Shown here piece by piece: positions 17,689 through 26,333 of a DNA stretch of 64,000 bases. How positions within the stretch are numbered: the first letter of the stretch is position 1; every line of letters begins with the position of its first letter. The stretch covers positions 1 to 64,000 of the forward strand of contig CALEYL010000009.1 of assembly GCA_937926205.1 (NCBI GenBank), given 5' to 3'. Made by a program: the position numbers and the translations under genes. The notes beneath the pieces were generated by a model that did not search any database, had not been told where the DNA came from, and was given only the letters and a program-made list of their open reading frames with translations. This DNA comes from an uncultured Saprospiraceae bacterium (GTDB lineage Bacteria > Bacteroidota > Bacteroidia > Chitinophagales > Saprospiraceae).

Positions 17689-19323
17689 ATGAGTGATCAA
17701 CATAAACCTGTTCATGAAGAAAAAATGCGGAAAGGCAGCGCGCTGGAACATGGCGCCGAGCATGAAAAAGACCACCGCAACTGGAGCCGCCGTGGATTTC
17801 TCCGCAATGTTGGCTTGGCGGGCGGCGCCGCTATTTTTCTCAACAACCTGCCCGTTCGGGCTCTGGCCTCTTCTCCTTTAGCCTGGGCGCTGACCCACAG
17901 TCCCAGCGACCGGATACTCGTACTGATCCGGCTCAAAGGCGGCAATGACGGCCTGAACATGATCGTGCCGGTTTTTGACTATGGTACTTACCAGGCGAAT
18001 CGTCCCGGTATCGCCATACCTCAAAACCAGCTCATCGGCCTTAGCCCGGAACTGGCGATGCCCAACACCATGCAACCGCTGCAGAACATGTGGCTCGACG
18101 GCCAGATGAAAGTGGTCAACAACGTGGGCTACCCGAATCCGAATCTGTCACATTTCCGCTCTTCAGATATTTGGGCGTCGGCCAGTGATTCCAATGAAGT
18201 GCTGCAATCAGGATGGCTCGGACGCCTGATCGATGCACAGTACCCTGATTTTATCAACAACCCGCCAGCCGTTCCGCCGGCAATCCAGATTGAAGGAAGC
18301 GGTAACCTGTTGCTTGACAACGAAAACATGGACAGTATGGGTTTGGTGGTCAGCGATCCGAATTTGTTGTACGAAATTGCGCAATCCGGCAGTTTGTATG
18401 ATGTCAACGACGTTCCCGATTGCTATTATGGCGAACAATTGGGTTACATCCGGGCTGTGGCGAACAACACCTTCCGTTATGCCGAAGCCATCTCTGTGGC
18501 GTACAATGCCAGCACCAATGCCGCCAATTACACCGATGACCTCGGGCGGCAATTGGCTGTCGTTGCCCGCCTCATCAAAGGTTCATTAGGTACTAAATTT
18601 TATATGGTGACGCTGGATGGCTTCGATACCCACGCGGCCCAAAACAACCAGCATCCCAACCTGATGAACAGCCTGGCCTCTAACGTCAAAGCATTTTACG
18701 ATGACCTGGCTGTGGGCGATTTTGCCAAAGATGTGCTGTGCATGACCATCTCCGAATTTGGGCGCCGCCCCGAACAGAATGCTTCCGGCGGAACCGACCA
18801 CGGCGCTGCAGCTCCCATGCTGATGTTTGGTGAAGGCCTTAACGGCAATGGCTTTGCAGGATCTTTGCCCGATCTTGATAATTTGGACAACGACGGCAAC
18901 CTGCAATTTGACGTGGATTTCCGGCGCATCTATGCCACCGTATTGGAGCAATGGCTGTGTCTTGATCCAACTTTGATTGACGACATCCTAGGGGACAGCT
19001 ATGATCGCCTGCCTGAGCTTGGCCTGACCTGCAATGCAACTGCCGTGAATTATGTCTCAGCGCCGTTGGTACAGCACAAAGCGCTTTACGGTCAGGGTGA
19101 GGTCATCATCCAGTATACCCTGCCGGAGGCCATGCCGGTAACGGTTCGGATTTTTGACATCCTCGGTAAGCCAGTTACGACTTTATCCGATGGCTATCAA
19201 ATGCCGGGCGAGCACCGGGTCAGTTTCCGAAATCCACAGGCGAGGTTGGCAGCAGGCATTTATGTCTACAGCATCCAGGCCGGGCGGCATGTGTATAGCC
19301 AGAAGATTCGGATGGTGAATTGA
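17689..19323 (+). CDS. DUF1501 family protein with Tat signal and T9SS tail
   Basis: A 544-residue protein from the ATG at 17689; an in-frame GTG at 17662 overlaps the DUF1800 stop but adds only nine residues. A twin-arginine motif (SRRGFLRNVG, Arg34-Arg35) and hydrophobic stretch give a Tat signal after an unusually long, His- and charge-rich n-region. The body is DUF1501, a sulfatase/alkaline-phosphatase-like fold family: LIRLKGGNDGLNMIVP, LSHFRSSDIWASA, GFDTHAAQ, TISEFGRRPEQN and GGTDHGAAAPM, with Asp/His residues that probably bind metal. The end (residues about 465-544) is a type A T9SS sorting domain (VTVRIFDILGKPVTTL ... LAAGIYVYSIQAG). Folded Tat export followed by T9SS secretion would suit a metalloenzyme loaded in the cytoplasm; that is inference. 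Confidence 0.88.
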   Translation: MSDQHKPVHEEKMRKGSALEHGAEHEKDHRNWSRRGFLRNVGLAGGAAIFLNNLPVRALASSPLAWALTHSPSDRILVLIRLKGGNDGLNMIVPVFDYGTYQANRPGIAIPQNQLIGLSPELAMPNTMQPLQNMWLDGQMKVVNNVGYPNPNLSHFRSSDIWASASDSNEVLQSGWLGRLIDAQYPDFINNPPAVPPAIQIEGSGNLLLDNENMDSMGLVVSDPNLLYEIAQSGSLYDVNDVPDCYYGEQLGYIRAVANNTFRYAEAISVAYNASTNAANYTDDLGRQLAVVARLIKGSLGTKFYMVTLDGFDTHAAQNNQHPNLMNSLASNVKAFYDDLAVGDFAKDVLCMTISEFGRRPEQNASGGTDHGAAAPMLMFGEGLNGNGFAGSLPDLDNLDNDGNLQFDVDFRRIYATVLEQWLCLDPTLIDDILGDSYDRLPELGLTCNATAVNYVSAPLVQHKALYGQGEVIIQYTLPEAMPVTVRIFDILGKPVTTLSDGYQMPGEHRVSFRNPQARLAAGIYVYSIQAGRHVYSQKIRMVN

Positions 19324-19383
19324 TAATAAATGATCGAATTTGTCTTCGGTGCAGGGGCCGCAGAGTAAGTGATAAAAACTCCT

Positions 19384-19807
19384 GTCACATAATTTCGCGG
19401 AGTCTCGCGGAGAGGGGCGTTGCAAAACTCCGTGGAACTCCGCGTTCACTCTATGGAACTCCGTGTTCACATTATGTCGCGGAGTCTCGCGGAGGTAACG
19501 CGGAGTCTCGCGGAGAGGGGCGTTGCAAAACTCCGTGGAACTCCGCGTTCACTCTGTGGAACTCCGTGTCACCTTATCTCGCGGAGTCTCGTGGAGAATG
19601 AAGTTGCAAAGCTCCGAGGAACTCCGTGTTCACATTATGTCGCGGAGTCTCGCGGAGGTAACGCGGAGTCTCGCGGAGAGGGGCGTTGCAAAACTCCGTG
19701 GAACTCCGCGTTCACTCTGTGGAACTCCGTGTCACCTTATTTCGCAGAGTCTTGCGGAGAATGAAGTTGCAAAGCTCTGTGGAACTCTGTGTTCACGCTG
19801 TGTCACC
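19384..19807. repeat. Array of hairpin repeats, 163-bp composite period
   Basis: About 2.5 copies of a 163-bp composite unit, made of a ~102-bp and a ~61-bp subunit. Each subunit carries a left arm CGCGGAGTCTCGCGGAG, a ~15-nt loop (variants of AGGGGCGTTGCAAAA) and a right arm CTCCGTGGAACTCCGCG. The arms pair over 17 positions with one mismatch and two G-T pairs. Subunits are joined by GTTCAC/GTCAC-TTAT linkers. Period 163 shifts the frame by one per copy, which is why overlapping repeat-derived open frames appear in all three plus frames; none is credible. The last unit runs into the stop codon of the GxxExxY gene. There are no unique spacers, so it is not CRISPR. Confidence 0.85.
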
Positions 19808-20192
19808 TGACAAAATTATCACTCAAGACAAACCTTCGAATACCATCTTTTAACGATTTAACATTAAAGTTGAAAAGCAGCCCAACTGGAAAACTCCCTA
19901 TTTTCATGTAGCTCAGAATCTGCGCAAAGTGGACTTCGTTTAGTTTTTCTACAGACTTAATTTCTAAAACAACAGTTCTTTCCGCCAATAAGTCAATGCG
20001 GTATCCCTCATTAAACTGAATTTTTTTGTATTGAATGGGTATGCCCAGTTGTCTTTCTACGATGAGTCCGGCTTCATTCAACTCATATTCGAGGCATGCT
20101 TCGTATACCCTTTCAAGTAGCCCGGGGCCAAGAACACTGTGTACTTCCATTGCCTTTTCAATAATCTTTGAAGTGAGATTGCTTTGTTCCAT
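19803..20192 (-). CDS. GxxExxY family protein (PD-(D/E)XK nuclease fold)
   Basis: A 129-residue protein with the family signature Gly24-x2-Glu27-x2-Tyr30 (LGPGLLERVYEACL) and a PD-(D/E)XK-type active-site pattern: Asp67 in YRIDLLAE, then Glu77-x-Lys79 in VVLEIKSVEKL, and a later Gln in HFAQILSYMK. The length is typical and no active-site residue is missing. Family knowledge: GxxExxY proteins are related to restriction-type nucleases, their function is unproven, and they are often multicopy in environmental genomes. The final Arg codon and TGA stop lie in the conserved TGTCACCT edge of the adjacent hairpin array. It is transcribed toward the array. Inference: gene and array are one genetic unit. 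Confidence 0.9.
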   Translation of the reverse strand: MEQSNLTSKIIEKAMEVHSVLGPGLLERVYEACLEYELNEAGLIVERQLGIPIQYKKIQFNEGYRIDLLAERTVVLEIKSVEKLNEVHFAQILSYMKIGSFPVGLLFNFNVKSLKDGIRRFVLSDNFVR

Positions 20193-20402
20193 GTTTAAAA
20201 ATGGTTTGATTCAAAATACAGGACACATGAGATGCAGAATTTCCATAAGAGAAATGATTTTTTTTTGATCCACTGTGCAGGAGGATAGTGAGAGATAAGG
20301 CTCGTCAGTAAGAATACAGAATTTCTACAAAAATTTCAGAACTTTACATAAGCATAAACAGGCGCTTTTCTGCCCTGAATTCTTTCAGTAAAACACAAAT
20401 TG

Positions 20403-22430
20403 ATGATGCGTAAAATTTCCCATTTATTAATCATGCTATTAATCGGGACTGTTGCAACAGCCCAAACTGACCGCCTGACCCCGGAAAAACTCTGGGAACT
20501 GGGCCGTGTGTCGCTCGACGCTGTTTCTCCCGATGGCCAGAATGCCATTTATGGCGTTACCTACTACGACCTTGCAGCCAACAAAGGCAGTCGCGATTTA
20601 TACCTCGTCCCGGTAGCCGGGGGGCAGTCACGCAAAATAACGGCCTTCGAAGGCAGCGAATCAGATGCGGCTTACCGGCCTGACGGCAAAAAAATCGGAT
20701 TTCTGCGCGCCGGAAAATTGTGGGAAATGAACCCCGACGGCACCGACCAGCGGCAGGTATCGAACGAAGAAATGAACGGCTTCCGCTATTCGCCTTCCGG
20801 CAAACACATATTGTTCATCCGCGATGTAAAAGCCGAAAAATCGGTAAACGAATTGTATCCGGATTTGCCTCTGGCCAATGCCCGGCTGATGGATAATCTG
20901 ATGTACCGCCATTGGGACAGCTGGGAGGATTTTCAGCACAGCAATGTCTTTTACATGGGCTACGAAGACGGCAAGCTCACCGGCAAGGCTGTCAACATTA
21001 TGAATGAGCCATTTGATTCCCCTGTACAGCCTTTTGGAGGCATGGAGCAGATCAACTGGAGCCGCGACGGGCGTTTTATCGCTTACACCTGCAAAAAAGA
21101 ATCGGGTACAAAAGCGGCTCAAAGCACCAACTCCGACATTTACCTGTATGAGCTGGCCACCGGCGCTACAACCAATTTATCTGAAGGCATGCCGGGCTAC
21201 GACCAGGAACCAGCCTTTTCGCCGGATGGTCGATTGATCGCCTGGAACAGCATGGAACGGGCAGGTTTTGAAGCAGACCGCAACCGGATTTTTGTTTACG
21301 ATTTTCAGACCAAAAAACGGGAAGAACTGACGGTTGGACTGGACATGTCGGCCAACAGCCCACAGTGGTCTAAAGACGGAAAAAGCCTGATCTTTCTCGG
21401 TGGTGTAAAAGCAACGGTACAGTTGTTTGCAATGGATGTTGCCACAAAAAAAGTGCGCGCCATTACAAAAGGACAACACGATTATACGGCCTTTAGCATT
21501 GCTGGCGCTCGCACGCTGGTGGGCAGCCGCATGTCCATGTCTGAACCGGTAGAACTTTACCGGGTAGAAATGGATAACGGGCAGGAAACCCAGCTTACGT
21601 TTACCAACAAAGACCTGCTTGCCGACATCAAAATGGGCAAAGTAGAGTCCCGTACCGTAAAAACCACCGACGGGAAAGATATGTTGGTTTGGATGATTTA
21701 TCCACCTGATTTTGATCCTGCAAAAAAATATCCGGCGCTGCTCTACTGTCAGGGCGGGCCGCAGTCGGCTGTGAGCCAGTTCTTTTCATATCGCTGGAAT
21801 TTCCAGATTATGGCGGCCAACGACTACATTGTCGTAGCGCCCAACCGGCGGGGCTTGCCTTCGTTTGGACAAGCGTGGAACGACCAGATCAGCGGCGACT
21901 GGGGTGGGCAGGCCATGCAGGATCTGCTTAGCGCGATTGATGATGTCAAGGCAGAACCTTTTGTGGATGAAAACCGCCTGGGAGCAGTCGGGGCAAGCTT
22001 TGGCGGCTACTCCGTTTATTGGCTGGCAGGTAATCACAACAAGCGTTTCAAAACCTTTATTTCGCATTGCGGTACTTTCAACCTCGAAAGTTGGTACGGC
22101 ACAACGGAAGAAATGTTTTTTGCCAACCACGATCTGGAAGGCGCCTACTGGAATGACAAAAAACCGGAAAGCTACAAAACCGATTCGCCGCACAACTACG
22201 TGGGCAATTGGGATACGCCCATTCTGGTCATTCACAACGAAAAGGATTTTCGCGTACCCATAGGAGAGGGGATACAGGCTTTCCAGGCGGCACAGCTTCA
22301 GGGCATTCCGAGCAGGTTTCTTTACTTTCCGGAAGAAGGTCACTGGATCTTAAAACCGCAAAATAGTGTGCTTTGGCAACGTGTTTTCTTCGATTGGCTG
22401 GATAAAACACTAAAGCAGGCGAAGCCCTAA
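20403..22430 (+). CDS. S9 family serine peptidase (dipeptidyl/acylaminoacyl type)
   Basis: About 675 residues, starting at the ATG of 20403 or 20406. A signal peptide (LLIMLLIGTVATAQ) precedes an N-terminal propeller built from PD40-like blades (about 40-400: DAVSPDGQNAIYGV, AYRPDGKKIGFLRAG, AFSPDGRLIAWNSM). The C-terminal alpha/beta-hydrolase domain has the catalytic triad Ser532 (GASFGGYS), Asp615 (NEKDFRVP) and His647 (EEGHWIL). Family role: exopeptidases of the prolyl-oligopeptidase clan that trim oligopeptides; here probably periplasmic. It stands alone, bounded by the GxxExxY gene and by hairpins that separate it from a convergent ABC transporter. Confidence 0.92.
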   Translation: MMRKISHLLIMLLIGTVATAQTDRLTPEKLWELGRVSLDAVSPDGQNAIYGVTYYDLAANKGSRDLYLVPVAGGQSRKITAFEGSESDAAYRPDGKKIGFLRAGKLWEMNPDGTDQRQVSNEEMNGFRYSPSGKHILFIRDVKAEKSVNELYPDLPLANARLMDNLMYRHWDSWEDFQHSNVFYMGYEDGKLTGKAVNIMNEPFDSPVQPFGGMEQINWSRDGRFIAYTCKKESGTKAAQSTNSDIYLYELATGATTNLSEGMPGYDQEPAFSPDGRLIAWNSMERAGFEADRNRIFVYDFQTKKREELTVGLDMSANSPQWSKDGKSLIFLGGVKATVQLFAMDVATKKVRAITKGQHDYTAFSIAGARTLVGSRMSMSEPVELYRVEMDNGQETQLTFTNKDLLADIKMGKVESRTVKTTDGKDMLVWMIYPPDFDPAKKYPALLYCQGGPQSAVSQFFSYRWNFQIMAANDYIVVAPNRRGLPSFGQAWNDQISGDWGGQAMQDLLSAIDDVKAEPFVDENRLGAVGASFGGYSVYWLAGNHNKRFKTFISHCGTFNLESWYGTTEEMFFANHDLEGAYWNDKKPESYKTDSPHNYVGNWDTPILVIHNEKDFRVPIGEGIQAFQAAQLQGIPSRFLYFPEEGHWILKPQNSVLWQRVFFDWLDKTLKQAKP

Positions 22431-22440
22431 ACCGTGCCTA

Positions 22441-22580
22441 AGGTGACACCTCTCCAGGAGGTGTTACCTTTTCCCTAAGCAGGATATTAAATTAATAATA
22501 AGAGGTAACCGCTTTCCAAAAGCGGTTACCTCTTTATTTTCATGAAAGAGAGGTAACACCTTTTCAGAAAGGGGTCACCT
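22441..22580. repeat. Three tandem GGTGAC/GGTTAC hairpins (also terminators)
   Basis: The first hairpin, 22441-22469, has a 12-bp stem with loop TCCAG and a TTTT tail. The second, 22501-22533, has a perfect 15-bp stem, loop CCA and TTATTTT tail. The third, 22551-22580, is imperfect. They lie between convergent genes and probably terminate both. The same family recurs at 63272-63430. Confidence 0.8.
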
Positions 22581-22590
22581 CCTCTTCGGA

Positions 22591-23823
22591 TCACTTCTTC
22601 GAAAAGAGCGCATTGAATTTCACTTTCTCTCCCGTAATTACATTTTCATTTCCAAAAGTCAGCGAAGCAATGTACAACGCGACTCCGGCATAAAGTAGTG
22701 CAAACAGCACCACCATCATGATATGTCCGACATTGAAGATGCCCTGAAAAATGGCGCCTATGGCAAGGCTGATGTTCAGGATGGGGATCATGGCTGTCGA
22801 AGAAGTCAGCTCCATACCCGGCATCTGGCTCATCATGGCAGGGATGATGATCATCATCATGAGAGGCGACACATAGCTTTGGGCCTCTTTATACGAATTG
22901 GCCAACAGCACGACTGCCAGACTGATGGCTGCCATGAATGCGGTAGCCAATATAACGATAAGGATCATCCAGGCCCAGCCTTCGGGAGTGATGGGGAGCG
23001 TAAACGCCATGTCGGATTTGCCGTCACTCATTAATTTTACCTGAATGGTCATGGCGAATAGCAAGCTGAGCACATTCATGGTGGCCGAAACCAGCCCAAC
23101 TGCGTAGGTCGCTAAAAATTTACCTGCAATAATTTCCCGGACTTTAATGGGGGCAGTAAAGAGCGTTTGAAGGGTCCGTCGCTCCTTTTCTCCGGCAGTA
23201 ATGTCTATCGCAATATAAATACAACCCGTAAAAATGAATATCAGCAACAGCATGGGCAGGAAGCGCCCCATGATTTTTCCAACCACCCGATTCTGAGGAG
23301 CAATGTTCTGTTCCTTTAAATCAATGGGTTTAATAAAACTCTGGGAAAGTTGTTTGTTGCTGAGGCGTGTGATCAGCAAATCCTGATTCAATTGTTCAAT
23401 GCTCTTTTTGATGGCATCAACACGAGTTTCAAGCAAGTCCTTCGAAGCGTCATATAAGAGGGTCACTGTAGCAGAGCTGTTGCTGTCCAGGCTGCTTTGA
23501 AAACCTTCGCCGACGAGTACGCCAATGGTGCTTTTCATCGTGTCGAGCGCCGTTTGTTCAAACGATTCCAGTTTGACGTCAAGCGTCGGATTGATTTTTA
23601 GGAGGTTGTAAATGGGCGTCGTTTCTGCCTCAGGGTTCAACAACACGGTAACTTTTTCAGTACTCAGTTTTTCTTCCTGGTTTTTTCCAACAAAACCGAT
23701 GAGCGTAAACATCACCGGGTAAAGAAAAAACGGCATCAGAATGATGAGGAAAATCATTCGTTTGTCGCGGAGCACTTCGCGGATTTCCTTGCGGAATATG
23801 GTTCCTATGATATGGCTTCTCAT
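22591..23823 (-). CDS. ABC transporter permease, NatB/ABC-2 type
   Basis: A 410-residue membrane subunit. One N-terminal membrane segment (LIILMPFFLYPVMFTLIGFVG) is followed by a ~130-residue periplasmic loop (about 45-175). Five or more further segments fill the C-terminal half, with the ABC-2 signature TAGEKERRTLQTLFTAP at the cytoplasmic loop. This layout matches NatB, the sodium-export permease, and related ABC-2 exporters. It is encoded 5 bp downstream of its ATPase, so the two form one operon. The substrate cannot be told from sequence. Confidence 0.85.
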   Translation of the reverse strand: MRSHIIGTIFRKEIREVLRDKRMIFLIILMPFFLYPVMFTLIGFVGKNQEEKLSTEKVTVLLNPEAETTPIYNLLKINPTLDVKLESFEQTALDTMKSTIGVLVGEGFQSSLDSNSSATVTLLYDASKDLLETRVDAIKKSIEQLNQDLLITRLSNKQLSQSFIKPIDLKEQNIAPQNRVVGKIMGRFLPMLLLIFIFTGCIYIAIDITAGEKERRTLQTLFTAPIKVREIIAGKFLATYAVGLVSATMNVLSLLFAMTIQVKLMSDGKSDMAFTLPITPEGWAWMILIVILATAFMAAISLAVVLLANSYKEAQSYVSPLMMMIIIPAMMSQMPGMELTSSTAMIPILNISLAIGAIFQGIFNVGHIMMVVLFALLYAGVALYIASLTFGNENVITGEKVKFNALFSKK

Positions 23824-23828
23824 GGTGA

Positions 23829-24557
23829 TCAGGCGTTTACAAGTTGAAAAAATGAATCGGCTAAGGTGTTTTTGCCTGTCTGGGCATTCAAATCACCCGG
23901 CGTACCGGCGTAGACCAGGCGCCCGGCGTGAATCACCAGCACTTTGTCGCAAAGGCGTTCTACTTCATCTAAATGGTGGGTAGAAAAAATAACGGCCTTG
24001 CTTTCTTCCTTGGCCATGCGGCGAATAAACTGAAGAATGAATTCGCTGGCCATGATGTCGAGTCCCGTCGTCGGTTCATCCAGAATGACCACTTTGGGAT
24101 CGTGTACCAGTGTGCGGGCAATGGATACCCGTTGTTTTTGGCCGGTAGACAATTTTTCGCAAAAACGGGAGCTGAATTCATCAATGCTGAATGCCTCGAC
24201 GAGCTTATCCACGCGTGTTTTCAACGTTGACTCTGATACGCCATACAGTCTGCCGAAGTAAGTCAGCAATTCTATCGGTTTCAGTCGCCGGTACAAATCC
24301 ATATCGCCTGTGAGAAATCCAAGCCCTTTGCGGGCTTCCAGTTGGGCGTGTTGCATGGAATGGCCATCCACAAAGGCTTCACCTTCAGTGGGGGTGAGTA
24401 ATCCTGACAACATGCGGAGGGTGGTCGTTTTGCCAGCGCCATTCGGGCCAAGCATGCCCACAATTTCACCGGCTTCTACCTGAAAGGAGACGTCGCGCGC
24501 TGCCCATAGGTTGCCAAAATCTTTCGACAAACCCCGGGCTTCAATCAATGATTGCAT
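23829..24557 (-). CDS. ABC transporter ATP-binding protein, NatA type
   Basis: A 242-residue ATPase from the ATG at 24557. The frame is open 30 bp further upstream, but MQSLIEARGLSKDFG begins the conserved domain. Motifs: Walker A GPNGAGKTT, signature KLSTGQKQRVSIARTL (LSTGQ in place of LSGGQ), Walker B VVILDEPTTGLD, switch His in STHHLDEVE. It forms a complex with the downstream permease. LSTGQ variants are common in NatA-like exporters. Confidence 0.88.
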   Translation of the reverse strand: MQSLIEARGLSKDFGNLWAARDVSFQVEAGEIVGMLGPNGAGKTTTLRMLSGLLTPTEGEAFVDGHSMQHAQLEARKGLGFLTGDMDLYRRLKPIELLTYFGRLYGVSESTLKTRVDKLVEAFSIDEFSSRFCEKLSTGQKQRVSIARTLVHDPKVVILDEPTTGLDIMASEFILQFIRRMAKEESKAVIFSTHHLDEVERLCDKVLVIHAGRLVYAGTPGDLNAQTGKNTLADSFFQLVNA

Positions 24558-24707
24558 ATTGAGTTGGTATTTTAGTTTGCCCAACAAGATATCAATTGTA
24601 CGGTGAGCAAGCGCTTTATTCCGACAAAGTCACAACTTTTAAAGATTTGTGTAAGTATTGAGTGCAAAAGATGTTGTAGGGGATGCTTATGCTTTTTTGC
24701 TTGTGAA

Positions 24708-24838
24708 TCAGGGATGAAGGATTAGTTTTTCTATGCTTTTTCCAATTTTCACAAAATACATTCCCGAAACCAGTTCGGGTAAATCAAATCCAATACCTGA
24801 TCTCAAAATATATGTTTTGCGAAAGACGATGTGGCAAT
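24708..24838 (-). pseudogene. Decayed C-terminus of a T9SS cargo gene
   Basis: In the 363-bp spacer before the NatA-like gene, a minus-strand frame of 43 codons has no start codon of its own. It begins just after an in-frame TGA and ends ...DLPELVSGMYFVKIGKSIEKL... and then a stop. The LVSGMYFVKI core with basic tail is the hallmark final strand pair of a type A T9SS sorting domain. No upstream domain survives, so it is read as the remnant of a deleted cargo gene. The rest of 24558-24920 shows nothing recognisable. Confidence 0.6.
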
Positions 24839-24920
24839 TCATAACAATATCACAAACAAAACGTCCTGTAAAAAGAGGCGCTTTGAATCATTTTCCCGCA
24901 TTGAAAAAAGGATGGCGTTG

Positions 24921-26237
24921 TTAAGCACTCAGCTCCCCATACAAATCAAACTCCGTCGCCTCCGTTACCTTCACCATAGCAAAATCGCCCAGTCTCGGCG
25001 CCAGTTTGGCGTCTGCGCGCACCAGTACTTCGTTGTCCACTTCCGGCGAATCGCCTTCAGTGCGGCCCACAAAATATTCGCCTTCTTTGCGGTCGAAGAG
25101 TACTTTGAAGGTTTGGCCGACTTTAGCTAAATTCTTTTCATAGGAAATTTCCTGCTGAATTTCCATCAGGCGGTTGGCGCGGTCTGCTTTTAGTTCGGCA
25201 GGCACATCGTCTTCCATTTCGTAAGCGCGGGTGTCTTCTTCGTGGGAATACTGGAATACCCCCAGGCGGTCGAAGCGCATTTCCCGAACGAAGTCACAAA
25301 GCTCTTCGAATTCAGCTTCTGTTTCACCCGGAAAACCGACCAGCATGGTGGTGCGCAGGGTTAGTCCCGGCACCTTTTCGCGGGCAAGCTGCACCAAACG
25401 ACGCGTTTCGGCCTGGGTAATTTGCCGGCGCATGCGATCCAGTACCGTGTCGCTGGCGTGTTGGAGCGGCATGTCAAGGTAATTGCAGATTTCTGCCCGT
25501 TCGGCCATTGCATCGAAAATCTCTTCCGGAAATTTGCTCGGATAGGCATAGTGCAGGCGAATCCACTCAATGCCTTCCACATCAGCGAGTGCATGGAGCA
25601 GGCGCGGCAATTCGCGTTTTTTATACAAATCCAGACCGTAATAAGTCAGTTCCTGGGCAATGAGCATCAGCTCTTTTACCCCCCGGCGCGCCAGGTTTTG
25701 CGCTTCGCGCACCAGTTCTTCCACAGGCCGCGATACGTGCCCGCCACGCATGAGCGGAATGGCGCAGAACGAACAGGTACGGTTACAGCCCTCCGCTATT
25801 TTCAGATAAGCATAGTGATCCGGCGTAGTGAGCAGGCGCTCTCCAACCAATTCGTGTTTGTAATCGGCATTCAAACGGGCCAGCAGCGAGGGCATTTCCA
25901 GTGTGCCAAACCAGGCGTCTACCTCCGGAATTTCCGTAGAAAGCTCTTCCCGGTAGCGTTGGGAAAGGCAACCCGTTGCATAGAGTTTGTCGATGTCGCC
26001 CGATTTTTTCAACGCGGCATATTCCAGAATGGTGTTAATGGATTCCTCTTTGGCAACATCTATGAACCCGCAGGTGTTGACAATGATGACATTGGCGTCT
26101 TCCTGATCGCTGTCGTGAACAACCTCGAAGTCGTTGCCACGCAACTGGGTAATCAGGTTCTCCGAATCAACGATGTTTTTCGAACAACCCAGTGTAATGA
26201 CGTTGACTTTATCGCGCCGAAGCGTTTTTGTTTTCAT
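24921..26237 (-). CDS. rimO: Ribosomal protein S12 methylthiotransferase RimO
   Basis: A radical-SAM enzyme that adds a methylthio group to the conserved Asp of ribosomal protein S12. An N-terminal UPF0004 domain with cluster cysteines (LGCSKN, VNTCGFI, TGCLSQ) is followed by the radical-SAM motif Cys151-x3-Cys155-x2-Cys158 (CNRTCSFC) and a C-terminal TRAM domain (FDRKEGEYFVGRTEGDSPE). At 438 residues it has normal length. The SPEVDN segment is the RimO-type TRAM, separating it from MiaB. A TATCTTTG promoter box lies about 75 bp upstream. It stands alone. Confidence 0.95.
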   Translation of the reverse strand: MKTKTLRRDKVNVITLGCSKNIVDSENLITQLRGNDFEVVHDSDQEDANVIIVNTCGFIDVAKEESINTILEYAALKKSGDIDKLYATGCLSQRYREELSTEIPEVDAWFGTLEMPSLLARLNADYKHELVGERLLTTPDHYAYLKIAEGCNRTCSFCAIPLMRGGHVSRPVEELVREAQNLARRGVKELMLIAQELTYYGLDLYKKRELPRLLHALADVEGIEWIRLHYAYPSKFPEEIFDAMAERAEICNYLDMPLQHASDTVLDRMRRQITQAETRRLVQLAREKVPGLTLRTTMLVGFPGETEAEFEELCDFVREMRFDRLGVFQYSHEEDTRAYEMEDDVPAELKADRANRLMEIQQEISYEKNLAKVGQTFKVLFDRKEGEYFVGRTEGDSPEVDNEVLVRADAKLAPRLGDFAMVKVTEATEFDLYGELSA

Positions 26238-26312
26238 ATTTGCAGATGAATGTGCTTGCCAGTTTCAACCGGCAAACCGGGACAGCCCGCAGGGCTTCAT
26301 TTGTTGAATCGG

Positions 26313-26320
26313 CAAAGATA
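26313..26320 (-). promoter_or_regulatory. Putative -7 box for rimO
   Basis: Minus-strand TATCTTTG matches TAnnTTTG exactly and would give a leader of about 70 nt. No clear -33 TTG was found. Confidence 0.45.
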
Positions 26321-26333
26321 GGGGATATGATCT

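Noticed and set aside
19384..19807. CRISPR array
   Set aside because: Repeats are contiguous, of two alternating lengths and without unique spacers; no cas genes are near.
19320..19810. Overlapping open frames of about 93-114 codons with repeated RGTPRSL/ESRGE patterns
   Set aside because: They arise from the 163-bp repeat read in three frames (the period is not a multiple of three), have no family match and lie in a non-coding hairpin array.
22591..24557. Assignment of the ABC pair as a sodium exporter NatAB by name
   Set aside because: Architecture fits NatAB, but the substrate of ABC-2 exporters cannot be read from sequence, so no symbols are given.
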